Positions 37,597 to 45,055 of a DNA stretch of 64,000 nucleotides are shown here, one piece after another. The DNA lies in contig NZ_JAALCR010000009.1 of assembly GCF_011065895.1 (NCBI RefSeq), forward strand, positions 1-64,000. The letters are read 5' to 3'. Every line of letters starts with the position of its first letter. The first letter of the stretch is position 1. The notes under the pieces are model-generated. The model did not search any database. It was given only the letters and a program-made list of their open reading frames with translations, and was not told the DNA's origin. Both the position numbers and the translations under genes were made by a program. The stretch is from Paludisphaera rhizosphaerae. Lineage in GTDB: Bacteria > Planctomycetota > Planctomycetia > Isosphaerales > Isosphaeraceae.

Positions 37597-38576
37597 CACG
37601 AGCCCTCCGAGGCGGCGGCCTGCCGCAGGATCCGACGCCGAGGGCGATCGATCATCAGGTGATCGAGGGCCGCCTGGACCTGGACCAGCTGACGGGCCAC
37701 TCGTTCGCGTAGGTCCGACGCCTCGCGGAGGTCATGGGCCGCGATCCCCCGCACGGCTTGACGCGCCCTCTCGACCAGCTCGTCGAGCTGGGCGTCGCCT
37801 TGGACGTTGAGTTCGCGGAAGCGGTCGAAAAACGTCGTCAGGTTGTCGACGACCGAGTCGCGGAAGACCTTGGGCCGGCCGTCGTCGCCGACGCCTTCGA
37901 GCCGCTCGACGAGACGTTCCACAAGCCGGGCGAATTCCTCGGTGAAAGCACGCTCGGCGAGCGTCACCGCTTCCGCGAACCGCGACTCCATCCGCACCCT
38001 CTCCCGCTCATAGAGCGCCGGCGAGAGCCGCAGCAGGTAGTCGGGAGGGGCGACCGAAGGGAAGTCGCAGGTCACGGCGAAGAGCCCGACGAGCGTAGGC
38101 GGGTAGTCGGCAGGGTCGTAGAGCGAGCCCAACCGCTCGGCCGCCGCGCCACGCAATGCGTCGTAGCGGCGGTCGAGCTCCGCCACGGCGTCGTCCAGCT
38201 CCAGTCGGAAGTCGGCGATTCGCCGGGCGAATTCGTCCACGCGATCGCGGCGGATCAGCCGCACGCCGGGCTCGGGGAACGGCAGCGAGGACTCGCGCCA
38301 GTACGAACGAATCCGCCCTCGCACCGCGGTTACGGCCCGGAAGGCGGGATGTTTCACGTCCAGCAGCCGCTTGCCGGCGCTGAGGAAGCCGCCCTCGGCG
38401 GCGAAGGCCTCGGCGGCCCGATCGCGCTGCGACGGGGTGAGGGCCTTCTTCGTGCCCAGCCAGGTGAAGGAAACGCGCGCGGCCGCTGTCTCCTCTCGAA
38501 GTCGCCGGGCGGGCCCTGCGAGATCGTCCGGCGAAGTCGCCGCGGGAGGGATCATGACGTCGATCAAGGTGCTCAT
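37596..38576 (-). CDS. Helical protein of the Ycf46-type cassette, unknown function
   Basis: This is a 326-residue cytoplasmic protein. The ATG at 38576 has a perfect AGGAGG upstream. After SFTWLGTKKALTPSQRDRA it contains FLSAGKRLLDVKHPAFRAV, RIRSYWRESSLPF and YPPTLVGLFAVTCDFPSV. The C-terminal half is long, charged and helical (LVERLVERLEGVGDDGRPKV, then QVQAALDHLM). The middle weakly recalls the DUF3150 proteins of integrative elements, but I would not assert that. It sits between the AAA ATPase and the small terminal protein, with a one-base stop/start overlap to the latter, so it is probably a dedicated partner or substrate of the ATPase. Confidence 0.7.
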   Translation of the reverse strand: MSTLIDVMIPPAATSPDDLAGPARRLREETAAARVSFTWLGTKKALTPSQRDRAAEAFAAEGGFLSAGKRLLDVKHPAFRAVTAVRGRIRSYWRESSLPFPEPGVRLIRRDRVDEFARRIADFRLELDDAVAELDRRYDALRGAAAERLGSLYDPADYPPTLVGLFAVTCDFPSVAPPDYLLRLSPALYERERVRMESRFAEAVTLAERAFTEEFARLVERLVERLEGVGDDGRPKVFRDSVVDNLTTFFDRFRELNVQGDAQLDELVERARQAVRGIAAHDLREASDLRERVARQLVQVQAALDHLMIDRPRRRILRQAAASEGS

Positions 38577-38659
38577 CGATCCTCCTGAGAAATGAGAAAG
38601 GGCGACGGACTGCATGACCCGTCGCCCTGGTGAAACATTCATGGAATCACAAGTGCCGA

Positions 38660-40153
38660 TCAGTTGTTCGACGGGTCGCCGCGGCGGACGCTCCGGCGAG
38701 GGCCGTCGGCCGGGCCGAGACGCGAGTAGACGCCGGGCCGATCGGCGGCCAGGCAGCGGCCGGCGGCCCACGACCGCAGCCGCTCGATCGACTCGCCGGC
38801 CGAGGTGGCGACCGGCACGACGTGCCGCGCCGCCTCGACGAGCGGCGAGTCCAACAGGGCCGCCAGCCGGCAGCAGGACCGGATCTCGGCCCCCGTCCAA
38901 TCGGCGTCGCGAGGACGCCGCTGCGAGCGATCGAGGTCGAAACGGCCGAGGTGCAGCTCCCAGATCGCCTCCCGCTCGCGTGACGAGGGAAGGTCGAGGA
39001 AGTAGACCGCGTCGAACCTCTCGGCGCGGCTGAACTCCGTCGGCAGGCGCGAGACGTCATTCGCGGTGCAGACCACGAAGGCGTCGCTCTCGTGGTCGGC
39101 CAGCCAGGTCAACAACGCGCCGAACAAACGAGTCGAGACGCCGCCGTCGGACCGCCCGCCGGACTCGACGCCGGCGAGCGCCTTCTCGACCTCGTCGATC
39201 ATCAGGACGCACGGCGACATCGCGTCGACGAGTCGCAAGACCTGGCGGACGTTGGCCTCCGTCGCGCCGACGAGCGAGCCCATCAACGCCCCGACGTCCA
39301 GGGACAGCGTCGGCCGGCCGGTCTCGTTGCCGAGGGCCCTGGCCAGCGCGCTCTTGCCAGAGCCCGGAGGCCCGAGCAGGAGGACGCCGCGGGGTCGGAC
39401 GCCCTCCGGCCGCCCTGCCCGCAGCGCCCTCGAGCAGAACGACTTGAGGGCCTCCAGTCCGCCGAGGTCGGCGAACGTCTCGCCGCCGCGGTGCAGGTCC
39501 AGCAGGCCCGACTTCTTCAACATGCCGCCCTTGATCTCCCACAGCGGCTCCGCGGCCAGCCGACCGTGACGTACGAGCGACAGGCTGAACGCCCCCTCGG
39601 CCTCGTGTCGGGTGAAGCCGGCCGCGGCGTCCAGCACGCGATCCCAATCGTCGCCCTCGGGGATCTCGCCCGGCTCAACGGCGATCGAGCGTGCGATCGC
39701 CTCGAGTTGGTCGCGGCCGGGAAGGTCGTGCTCCAGCACGACGAACTGCTTCTCCAGCTCGACGGGGATCTGCACGACCGGCGACAACACGACCACGAAC
39801 GTCCGGGCCTGCTTGCCCGCGCAGATCCGGGAGTCCAGGGCCTGGACGACTTCAGGGCTGCCCAGGAACCGATGGAAGTTGAGCAGGATCAGCAGCCCCG
39901 CCCCGTCGGGGGCGGCCATCGCGTCCAGGGCCCGGATCGCCGCCAGCGGATCGCCCGCGTCGACGGGCGTCGGCTCCCCCGCCCCGCCGAAGGCTCGCAA
40001 GCCGCGGTCGACGTCCCAGGCGGCCAACGACCATCCGTGCCCGCGGCAGGCGGCCGCGATCTCGGCCAGGGCGTCCTCATGCTCGAACGATCGAATCCAC
40101 AATCCCGTGAAGCAGGCGCGCACGTACTCCACGAGGGCCTCCGAAAGACCCAT
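38660..40153 (-). CDS. AAA+ ATPase, Ycf46-like
   Basis: This is a 497-residue protein. The N-terminal about 200 residues form a degraded ATPase-like domain (GLLILLNFHRFLGSPEVVQA, FVVVLSPVVQIPVELEKQFV). The C-terminal AAA domain has Walker A GPPGSGKSALARALGNE, Walker B CVLMIDEVEKALAG, sensor FVVCTANDVSRLP and arginine-rich second region FSRAERFDAVYFLDLPS. This double arrangement is that of cyanobacterial and plastid Ycf46. The genes for DUF1257 (Ycf35-like) and DUF2997 immediately upstream complete a set that recurs in cyanobacteria, planctomycetes and some mobile elements. Its biochemical role is unknown. SD GGAGG precedes the start. Confidence 0.85.
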   Translation of the reverse strand: MGLSEALVEYVRACFTGLWIRSFEHEDALAEIAAACRGHGWSLAAWDVDRGLRAFGGAGEPTPVDAGDPLAAIRALDAMAAPDGAGLLILLNFHRFLGSPEVVQALDSRICAGKQARTFVVVLSPVVQIPVELEKQFVVLEHDLPGRDQLEAIARSIAVEPGEIPEGDDWDRVLDAAAGFTRHEAEGAFSLSLVRHGRLAAEPLWEIKGGMLKKSGLLDLHRGGETFADLGGLEALKSFCSRALRAGRPEGVRPRGVLLLGPPGSGKSALARALGNETGRPTLSLDVGALMGSLVGATEANVRQVLRLVDAMSPCVLMIDEVEKALAGVESGGRSDGGVSTRLFGALLTWLADHESDAFVVCTANDVSRLPTEFSRAERFDAVYFLDLPSSREREAIWELHLGRFDLDRSQRRPRDADWTGAEIRSCCRLAALLDSPLVEAARHVVPVATSAGESIERLRSWAAGRCLAADRPGVYSRLGPADGPRRSVRRGDPSNN

Positions 40154-40268
40154 CTTCGCCTCCGTCGTTGTTGAAGTTTTGAAGGACCGTGAAGCGGCGT
40201 CCGGCGAGGCCCTTCGCGCCGCCTCGATGATCGGCGGCCGGTCGCCTCGTCGAGCTGGACTCCGCCGC

Positions 40269-40463
40269 TCAGCGGGACTGCCGCTGTTCCGCCTCGATCG
40301 TCGCGTCGCGGTGGTAATCCGAGGTGAGCGTCTCGGCGGTCCGCCGTCCGAGGGCCTCCTCGACGAATCGACTCGCCTCGCGACACCCCGAGCCGGCGAA
40401 GCCCTTGGTCCTCACAGTCGTCTCGCCCTTGGGCCCGACGATGATTTCGACGACTCGACTCAA
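40269..40463 (-). CDS. DUF2997 small protein
   Basis: This is a 64-residue protein beginning with a TTG codon that overlaps the upstream stop as TTGA, so its translation is coupled. VVEIIVGPKGETTVRTKGF, then GCREASRFVEEALGRR, is the DUF2997 signature: a short beta-hairpin and a helix with a Cys. These proteins always accompany DUF1257 and Ycf46-like genes. The function is unknown. The start is not an ATG, so automatic calling may miss it. Confidence 0.78.
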   Translation of the reverse strand: MSRVVEIIVGPKGETTVRTKGFAGSGCREASRFVEEALGRRTAETLTSDYHRDATIEAEQRQSR

Positions 40464-40828
40464 TCCCCACCCCCGACCGCGACGGTCAGCAAGATCGAGC
40501 CGTCGGCCAGCGTCTTCTCGACGACCGAGTGCCCGCGGCGGCGGGCCTCGATCCGTGCCTTCTCCACGGCGTAGGCCTGCAGCAGCCGGTCGAGTTGGAT
40601 TTGGTCGCCCCAGGCCCCGCCGTAATCGTCGAAGCGGATGCGGCCCGTGGTCGTCTCCGCCGCCACCGGGTAGACCCAACCGGGCAGCCTCACCAGCAGC
40701 CCGACCACGTCGCCCGAGTACAGCCTGGCCGTGCCGAACGTCGGCTCGGGCAGCCCCAACCGCCGACACGCCGCCGCGACCGCGGCCGGGTCGCGGACCT
40801 CCGTCGCGATCGTCACCACGTGACTCAT
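40460..40828 (-). CDS. DUF1257 (Ycf35-like) protein
   Basis: This is a 122-residue protein. The ATG at 40828 has GGAGGA six bases upstream and yields the family start MSHVVTIATEVRDPAAVAAA. CRRLGLPEPTFGTARLYSGD, VVGLLVRLPGWVYPV and FDDYGGAWGDQIQLDRLLQA followed by YAVEKA define DUF1257. The end, GHSVVEKTLADGSILLTV, is also typical. It is the first gene of the leftward five-gene operon. Homologues include plastid Ycf35. No activity is established. Confidence 0.85.
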   Translation of the reverse strand: MSHVVTIATEVRDPAAVAAACRRLGLPEPTFGTARLYSGDVVGLLVRLPGWVYPVAAETTTGRIRFDDYGGAWGDQIQLDRLLQAYAVEKARIEARRRGHSVVEKTLADGSILLTVAVGGGD

Positions 40829-41442
40829 GCTTCGTCCTCCGAGGCGAGCCGCCGCGTCGCGAAAAGCCGGAACCGCCCGGCCTTCTGCAACGGCTAATCC
40901 CGCCTCCGAGGATCTATGACGCGTTTTCGAGCCGAATTCAGCGCCGCCGCCCGCGCCCGCGATCACTCGCCGGGCGTCCCGGCGCGAGGCGCTCTCGGAA
41001 TCGGCGGCTGCACGGTCCGATGGGGATTGGGGGCCTGACTCCGAGATCGATCGGGTTGGGAACCACGACTCGCGAGCCGGATGCAGAGGCCTCGAAATCC
41101 GCGACCGAACAGGTCGCGGGGAAGTCGCCTACTTCCGGTGAGCGGTTCAATTTTCATGCACGCGAGCCTAAATTGGAGCTCTCAAGCTCGAGAAACGGAT
41201 TCGCTCCCGGGTGAATATGCCACGCGGATCGGGGCGGCGATCCTCACCCGGAGGGGAATTCGTCCGACCCGACTTCCCCGAGGGCGCCTGAATCTAGCCA
41301 AGCGTGCCGCATCTCTGCTAAGATCCCTAGATCGGTTCCCGACCGATCTTAGCCAAGAACCTTAGCCAGGCCGATTTAGCCAGAAAAACTGCCGATCTGG
41401 AATTGACGCAAGGCGGGACGGTTATTATCGTTAGGAATACCT
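40829..41442. other. Intergenic region before tRNA-Ser
   Basis: It holds the promoter side of the leftward cassette and no supported gene. A hairpin AGATCGGT-TCCCG-ACCGATCT lies at 41329-41349. It is followed by three closely spaced TTAGCCA elements between about 41349 and 41385, with a related CTAGCCA near 41295. These may be tRNA promoter-associated or remnants of a repeat. Confidence 0.5.
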
Positions 41443-41530
41443 GGAGAGGTGACCGAGAGGCCGAAGGTGCGGCACTGGAAATGCCGTGTACGCTAACCCC
41501 GTACCGAGGGTTCGAATCCCTCCCTCTCCG
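41443..41530 (+). tRNA. tRNA-Ser (anticodon GGA)
   Basis: This is an 88-base gene with acceptor arms GGAGAGG and CCTCTCC, an anticodon loop CTGGAAA with GGA at 41477-41479, a long class II variable arm and a T arm GGGTTCGAATCCC. The 3' CCA is not encoded. A terminator-like hairpin follows at 41548. tRNA-Ser genes are common integration targets, but I see no repeated 3' end elsewhere in the window. Confidence 0.95.
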
Positions 41531-41547
41531 CTGAATTCGATTCTTTG

Positions 41548-41586
41548 CAAGGGCTTACGTCTTTCAGAGGCGAGCCCTTGGATTTT
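41548..41586 (+). terminator. Terminator-like hairpin after tRNA-Ser
   Basis: CAAGGGCT (41548-41555) pairs with AGCCCTTG (41573-41580) and is followed by GATTTT. The 17-base loop makes it moderate in strength. Confidence 0.55.
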
Positions 41587-41590
41587 CGAC

Positions 41591-41632
41591 CTGTTAACTG
41601 CTGCACTCGTTCGGCCCACCTATGGTTAACAG
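41591..41632. repeat. Spaced inverted repeat CTGTTAAC/GTTAACAG
   Basis: The two 8-bp arms (41591-41598 and 41625-41632) are exact complements 26 bases apart. They lie between the tRNA terminator and the antiporter gene. They may be an operator for the antiporter or a fold in its leader. The rest of the 359-base interval up to 41889 shows no gene. Confidence 0.4.
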
Positions 41633-41888
41633 CGTCTTCCCCCTTCCCCGCCGCATCTCTGAGAACGAGCTCTATCTGAAGCTCTTCATCACCAATGGCG
41701 GCGGCTGGTGACTCGGTCTCGTTTCGAGGCTTGCCTGCGCCGCTGTCGCCCGAGCTGAGCCTCGTTCACGCTGTTTCGGCCACCATCGGAACCGCCTCGC
41801 CCCTGGACGAAGACGTCCCCGCACGGGGTCGCCGTCCGTCGAGACGACATCCGCCCGAGGCACCCTGAGACTCCGGAGGGACGACCCC

Positions 41889-43610
41889 TTGCCGCCACAA
41901 CAATCGGCCGACGCCAGCCAGCCCGTATCGAATCGGATGCGTAAGGATTTCACCTCCATCCTCCTCGGTCAGACCGTCGAGCAGGCGCTGAATTTGTTGC
42001 GTCGCAATCCGAATGGAGACGCGGTCGTCTATTTCTACGTCATCGACGAGGAAGGCCGGCTGCGGGGCGTCGTACCGACCAGACGGCTGATCCTCAGCCC
42101 TCCGGACGCCCCGGTGACGGACATCATGCTCAAGGACCCGATCGCCGTATCCGAATCGGCGACCGTTCGGGAAGCCTGCGAGCTTTTCCTCCGGTACCGC
42201 CTCCTGGCGTTCCCAGTCGTGGACGAGGAGCAACGGCTCCGCGGCGTCGTGGACGTCGACCTTTACACCCGCGAGTTGGAACGGCCGGAAGGTCCGACAG
42301 TGGTCGGCCGGCTGGTGCAGCCGTTCGTCCGGTTCATGCACATCGAGTCGTCCGGCGGGCTCGTGCTGCTGGCCGCCACGGCGATCGCGCTCGCCCTGGC
42401 GAACTCCCCCTTTGCGGAACGCGTTCATGAGTTCTGGGAAACACCGGCCGGGGTGACGTTCGGAAGCTTCGAACTCATCGAGCCGCTGCTGCATTGGGTC
42501 AACGACGGCCTGATGACCCTCTTCTTCTTCGTCGTTGGGCTGGAGATCAAGCGCGAGCTTGTCTCCGGGGAGTTAGCCGATCCAAGGAAGGCCCTGCTGC
42601 CGATCGTCGCCGCCTTCGGAGGTATGGTCGTACCGGCGCTCGTCTATTCGATCGTGCTCTGGGGACGGTCCGGGAGGGAGGGATGGGGCGTGCCGATGGC
42701 CACGGACATTGCGTTCGTGGTCGGCTTTCTGACGCTGCTCGGCCCGCGCGTCCCGAACGGCCTGAAAGTCATGCTCCTGAGCCTGGCCATCGCCGACGAC
42801 ATCGGTGCCGTGCTCGTTATCGCGGCCGCCTACAGTGGGCCGATCGCCCGCGAGCCCATCGCCCTGGCCGGCGCGGGGTTCCTGCTGATCCTCCTCCTGC
42901 GATGGCTGGGGGCGCGGAACGTCGTGACTTACACCGTCGTTGGGGTAGGGATCTGGTACGCCGTCCTGAAATCGGGCGTCCATCCGACCGTGGCGGGAGT
43001 TGTGCTCGGCCTGCTGACGCCGGCTCGCCCGCTGATGAACCGAGGCGTCCTCATCGACGCCGTCGGCGATCTTTACAACCGTATCCGCGGCATCAAGGAA
43101 GGGGAGCCGCAGGAAGCCCCCGAAGTATCGTCCCCCGCCGAGCGGCTGGAGCATGCGCTGCATCCGTGGGTCGCGTTCGTCATCATGCCGGTTTTCGCTC
43201 TGGCCAACGCGGGCGTCTCTGCCGAACCCAGTGCACTGACGACGCCCGTGGCTCTGGCGGTCGCGGCCGGCCTGGCGATCGGCAAGCCGATTGGGATCGT
43301 GTTGTTCAGCTGGCTGTCCGTCCGGATCGGCCTGACCCGGCTTCCCCTCGGAGTCGACTGGCGCATGATGATCGGGGCGGGCTGTCTCGGAGGCATCGGC
43401 TTCACGATGTCGTTCTTCATCGCCGGCCTCGCCCTTCAGGGGGAACTGCTGGACGATGCGAAGATCGGCATCCTCGTGGGCTCCGGGCTCAGCGCGATGC
43501 TCGGTTGCTTGCTGCTGATCAGGGCGTTGCAACGTTCCGGCGGCGACTCAGGCTCTCTGCATCGCGAAGCGCCGGTCGGCCCTTCAGAGGCGGTGGCTTC
43601 GGGCGTTTGA
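41889..43610 (+). CDS. nhaA: Na+/H+ antiporter NhaA fused to N-terminal CBS domains
   Basis: This is a 573-residue fusion. The TTG start has GGAGGG eight bases upstream; an ATG at 41937 is the alternative. Residues about 15-130 form a CBS pair, with GQTVEQALNLLRRNP, VYFYVIDEEGRLRGVV, DIMLKDPIAVSESATVREA and FPVVDEEQRLRGVVDVD, as in MgtE-type sensors. From about 150 it is a full NhaA: SSGGLVLLAATAIALALANS, FFFVVGLEIKRELVSGEL, ATDIAFVVGFLTLLG (Asp133 equivalent) and LSLAIADDIGAVLVIAA (Asp163-Asp164). It exchanges sodium for protons across the inner membrane. The CBS part probably senses a nucleotide or ionic signal to gate transport. Standard NhaA lacks it. Confidence 0.93.
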   Translation: MPPQQSADASQPVSNRMRKDFTSILLGQTVEQALNLLRRNPNGDAVVYFYVIDEEGRLRGVVPTRRLILSPPDAPVTDIMLKDPIAVSESATVREACELFLRYRLLAFPVVDEEQRLRGVVDVDLYTRELERPEGPTVVGRLVQPFVRFMHIESSGGLVLLAATAIALALANSPFAERVHEFWETPAGVTFGSFELIEPLLHWVNDGLMTLFFFVVGLEIKRELVSGELADPRKALLPIVAAFGGMVVPALVYSIVLWGRSGREGWGVPMATDIAFVVGFLTLLGPRVPNGLKVMLLSLAIADDIGAVLVIAAAYSGPIAREPIALAGAGFLLILLLRWLGARNVVTYTVVGVGIWYAVLKSGVHPTVAGVVLGLLTPARPLMNRGVLIDAVGDLYNRIRGIKEGEPQEAPEVSSPAERLEHALHPWVAFVIMPVFALANAGVSAEPSALTTPVALAVAAGLAIGKPIGIVLFSWLSVRIGLTRLPLGVDWRMMIGAGCLGGIGFTMSFFIAGLALQGELLDDAKIGILVGSGLSAMLGCLLLIRALQRSGGDSGSLHREAPVGPSEAVASGV

Positions 43611-43800
43611 CGCCAGGCCCGAACCTCTCTCGGGGGGCCCAGCGGCCGACAGCGATGATCCGTGATCCTGCAAGGACTCGACGTCGGTCTCCGGGGCGAC
43701 GCAACGACCGGGCGGACCGCGCCGGCGTCGCCTTGGGGCGAAACGACGCCTCCTCAGCCGCGTCGTCGTCGTCAGGCCGTCTCGCCCCGAGGCCTTTGTG

Positions 43801-43829
43801 TTGACTAATCAACCGTTATGGCATATAGT
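43801..43829 (+). promoter_or_regulatory. Near-consensus promoter/operator of the second RND operon
   Basis: TTGACT (43801-43806) and TATAGT (43824-43829) are separated by exactly 17 bases. TGACTAATCAAC overlaps the -35, and GCATATAGTTG covers the -10. Both elements recur in the same spacing upstream of the DUF1264 gene. The TTGA-N4-TCAA symmetry suggests a dimeric repressor site, plausibly for the ArsR protein encoded nearby. Confidence 0.75.
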
Positions 43830-43915
43830 TGTTTTCGGCGAAGTCGGGTGTTCTCGGGAGGAATCGGCCTCTCGAAGGAATCGCCCAGGAGTCTGTGACG
43901 ATGAAGAGGTGAACG

Positions 43916-45055
43916 ATGACCTCCGCGTCGAGAGGGGCGGCCGATCGGGGCCGGCGCTACAAACGGGTGTTCTTGACGGCGACGCTCGCGACGGCGTTCA
44001 CGATCGGGGTGGCGGTCCTGATGATGGAGCTGGCCGGCGTCTTCGAGCCGAAGGTCAAGGTCGGGACGTCGCCGTATGCGGCGGCGCCGCCGGCGCCGAC
44101 CGGGTCGGAGGTGGCGGCGGTGAAACGGGTCCGTCGGCCCCGCCGAGAGTCGGCCGTCGGGACCGTCCGCGCCGTTCACGAGGCGGTAGTCGGTTCCAAG
44201 ATTCTCGCGCGGGTCGAGGAGGTCCGTGTGAAGGCGGGCCAGGACGTCAAGCAGGGGGACGTGCTGGTCGTTCTGGACAAGGCGGATCTCCAGTCCCGGC
44301 TGCAGCAGGCTCTCGCCGAGGAGGCGGCGGCCGAGGCCAAGTACAACCAGTCGGAAGTCGAGCTGGGGCGGGTTCGGCGGCTCCGAGCCCGAGAGGCGAG
44401 CACGCAGAGCGAGCTCGACCAGGCGGCCACATCCCAGCAGACGGCCAAGGCCGAGCGCGACCGCGCCCACCGGGCGGTGGAGGAGGCCCGGATCATGGAG
44501 TCGTACGCCACGGTGCTCGCACCGATCGCGGGGCGAATCGTGGACAAGCAGGTCAACGCCGGCGACACCGTCAGCCCTGGACAGGCGCTGGTAACCATGT
44601 ACGACCCGACCCGGATGCAGATGATCGCCACGGTGCGCGAGTCGCTCGCCGTGCATTTGAGCCCCGGGCAGGAACTGGCCGCGCGGCTGGACACGCTCGA
44701 CGTGGAATGTCACGCGACGGTCAGCGAGATCGTTCCCGAGGCCCAGGCCGAGAGTCGGTCCTTTCAGGTCAAGGTGACCGGTCCGTGTCCGCCCAACGTC
44801 TACAGCGGCATGTTCGGCCGGATCTTCATCCCCCTGGAGGATGAGGAGGTTCTGGTTCTGCCGTCTGCGGCCGTCCGTCGGGTCGGCCAGCTCGACGAGG
44901 TGGACGTCGTCGAGGACGGCCGAGTCAATCGCAGGGTCGTTCAACTGGGCCGCACCCTCGGCGAGGGCCGGGAGGTCCTCTCCGGGCTGAAGGAAGGGGA
45001 ATCGGTCGTTCTCCTCAGGGGCGATGCCGCCCACAAGGCCGGGGGTGGATCATGA
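43916..45055 (+). CDS. RND efflux adaptor (MFP), second system
   Basis: This is a 379-residue periplasmic adaptor. It has a single N-terminal membrane anchor (VFLTATLATAFTIGVAVLMM) instead of a lipobox. Lipoyl halves are VGSKILARVEEVRVKAGQDV with LVVLDKADL, and TVLAPIAGRIVDKQVNAGDT. Between them is a coiled coil with REASTQSELDQA. The membrane-proximal part ends in GLKEGESVVLLRG. It is translationally coupled to the permease (ATGA). It lies behind a strong promoter at 43801-43829. Confidence 0.9.
   Translation: MTSASRGAADRGRRYKRVFLTATLATAFTIGVAVLMMELAGVFEPKVKVGTSPYAAAPPAPTGSEVAAVKRVRRPRRESAVGTVRAVHEAVVGSKILARVEEVRVKAGQDVKQGDVLVVLDKADLQSRLQQALAEEAAAEAKYNQSEVELGRVRRLRAREASTQSELDQAATSQQTAKAERDRAHRAVEEARIMESYATVLAPIAGRIVDKQVNAGDTVSPGQALVTMYDPTRMQMIATVRESLAVHLSPGQELAARLDTLDVECHATVSEIVPEAQAESRSFQVKVTGPCPPNVYSGMFGRIFIPLEDEEVLVLPSAAVRRVGQLDEVDVVEDGRVNRRVVQLGRTLGEGREVLSGLKEGESVVLLRGDAAHKAGGGS

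Noticed and set aside
41443-41530. tRNA-Ser as a proven attachment site of an island
   Set aside because: No duplicated 3' tRNA segment and no integrase gene were found in the window, so integration at this tRNA is only a possibility.
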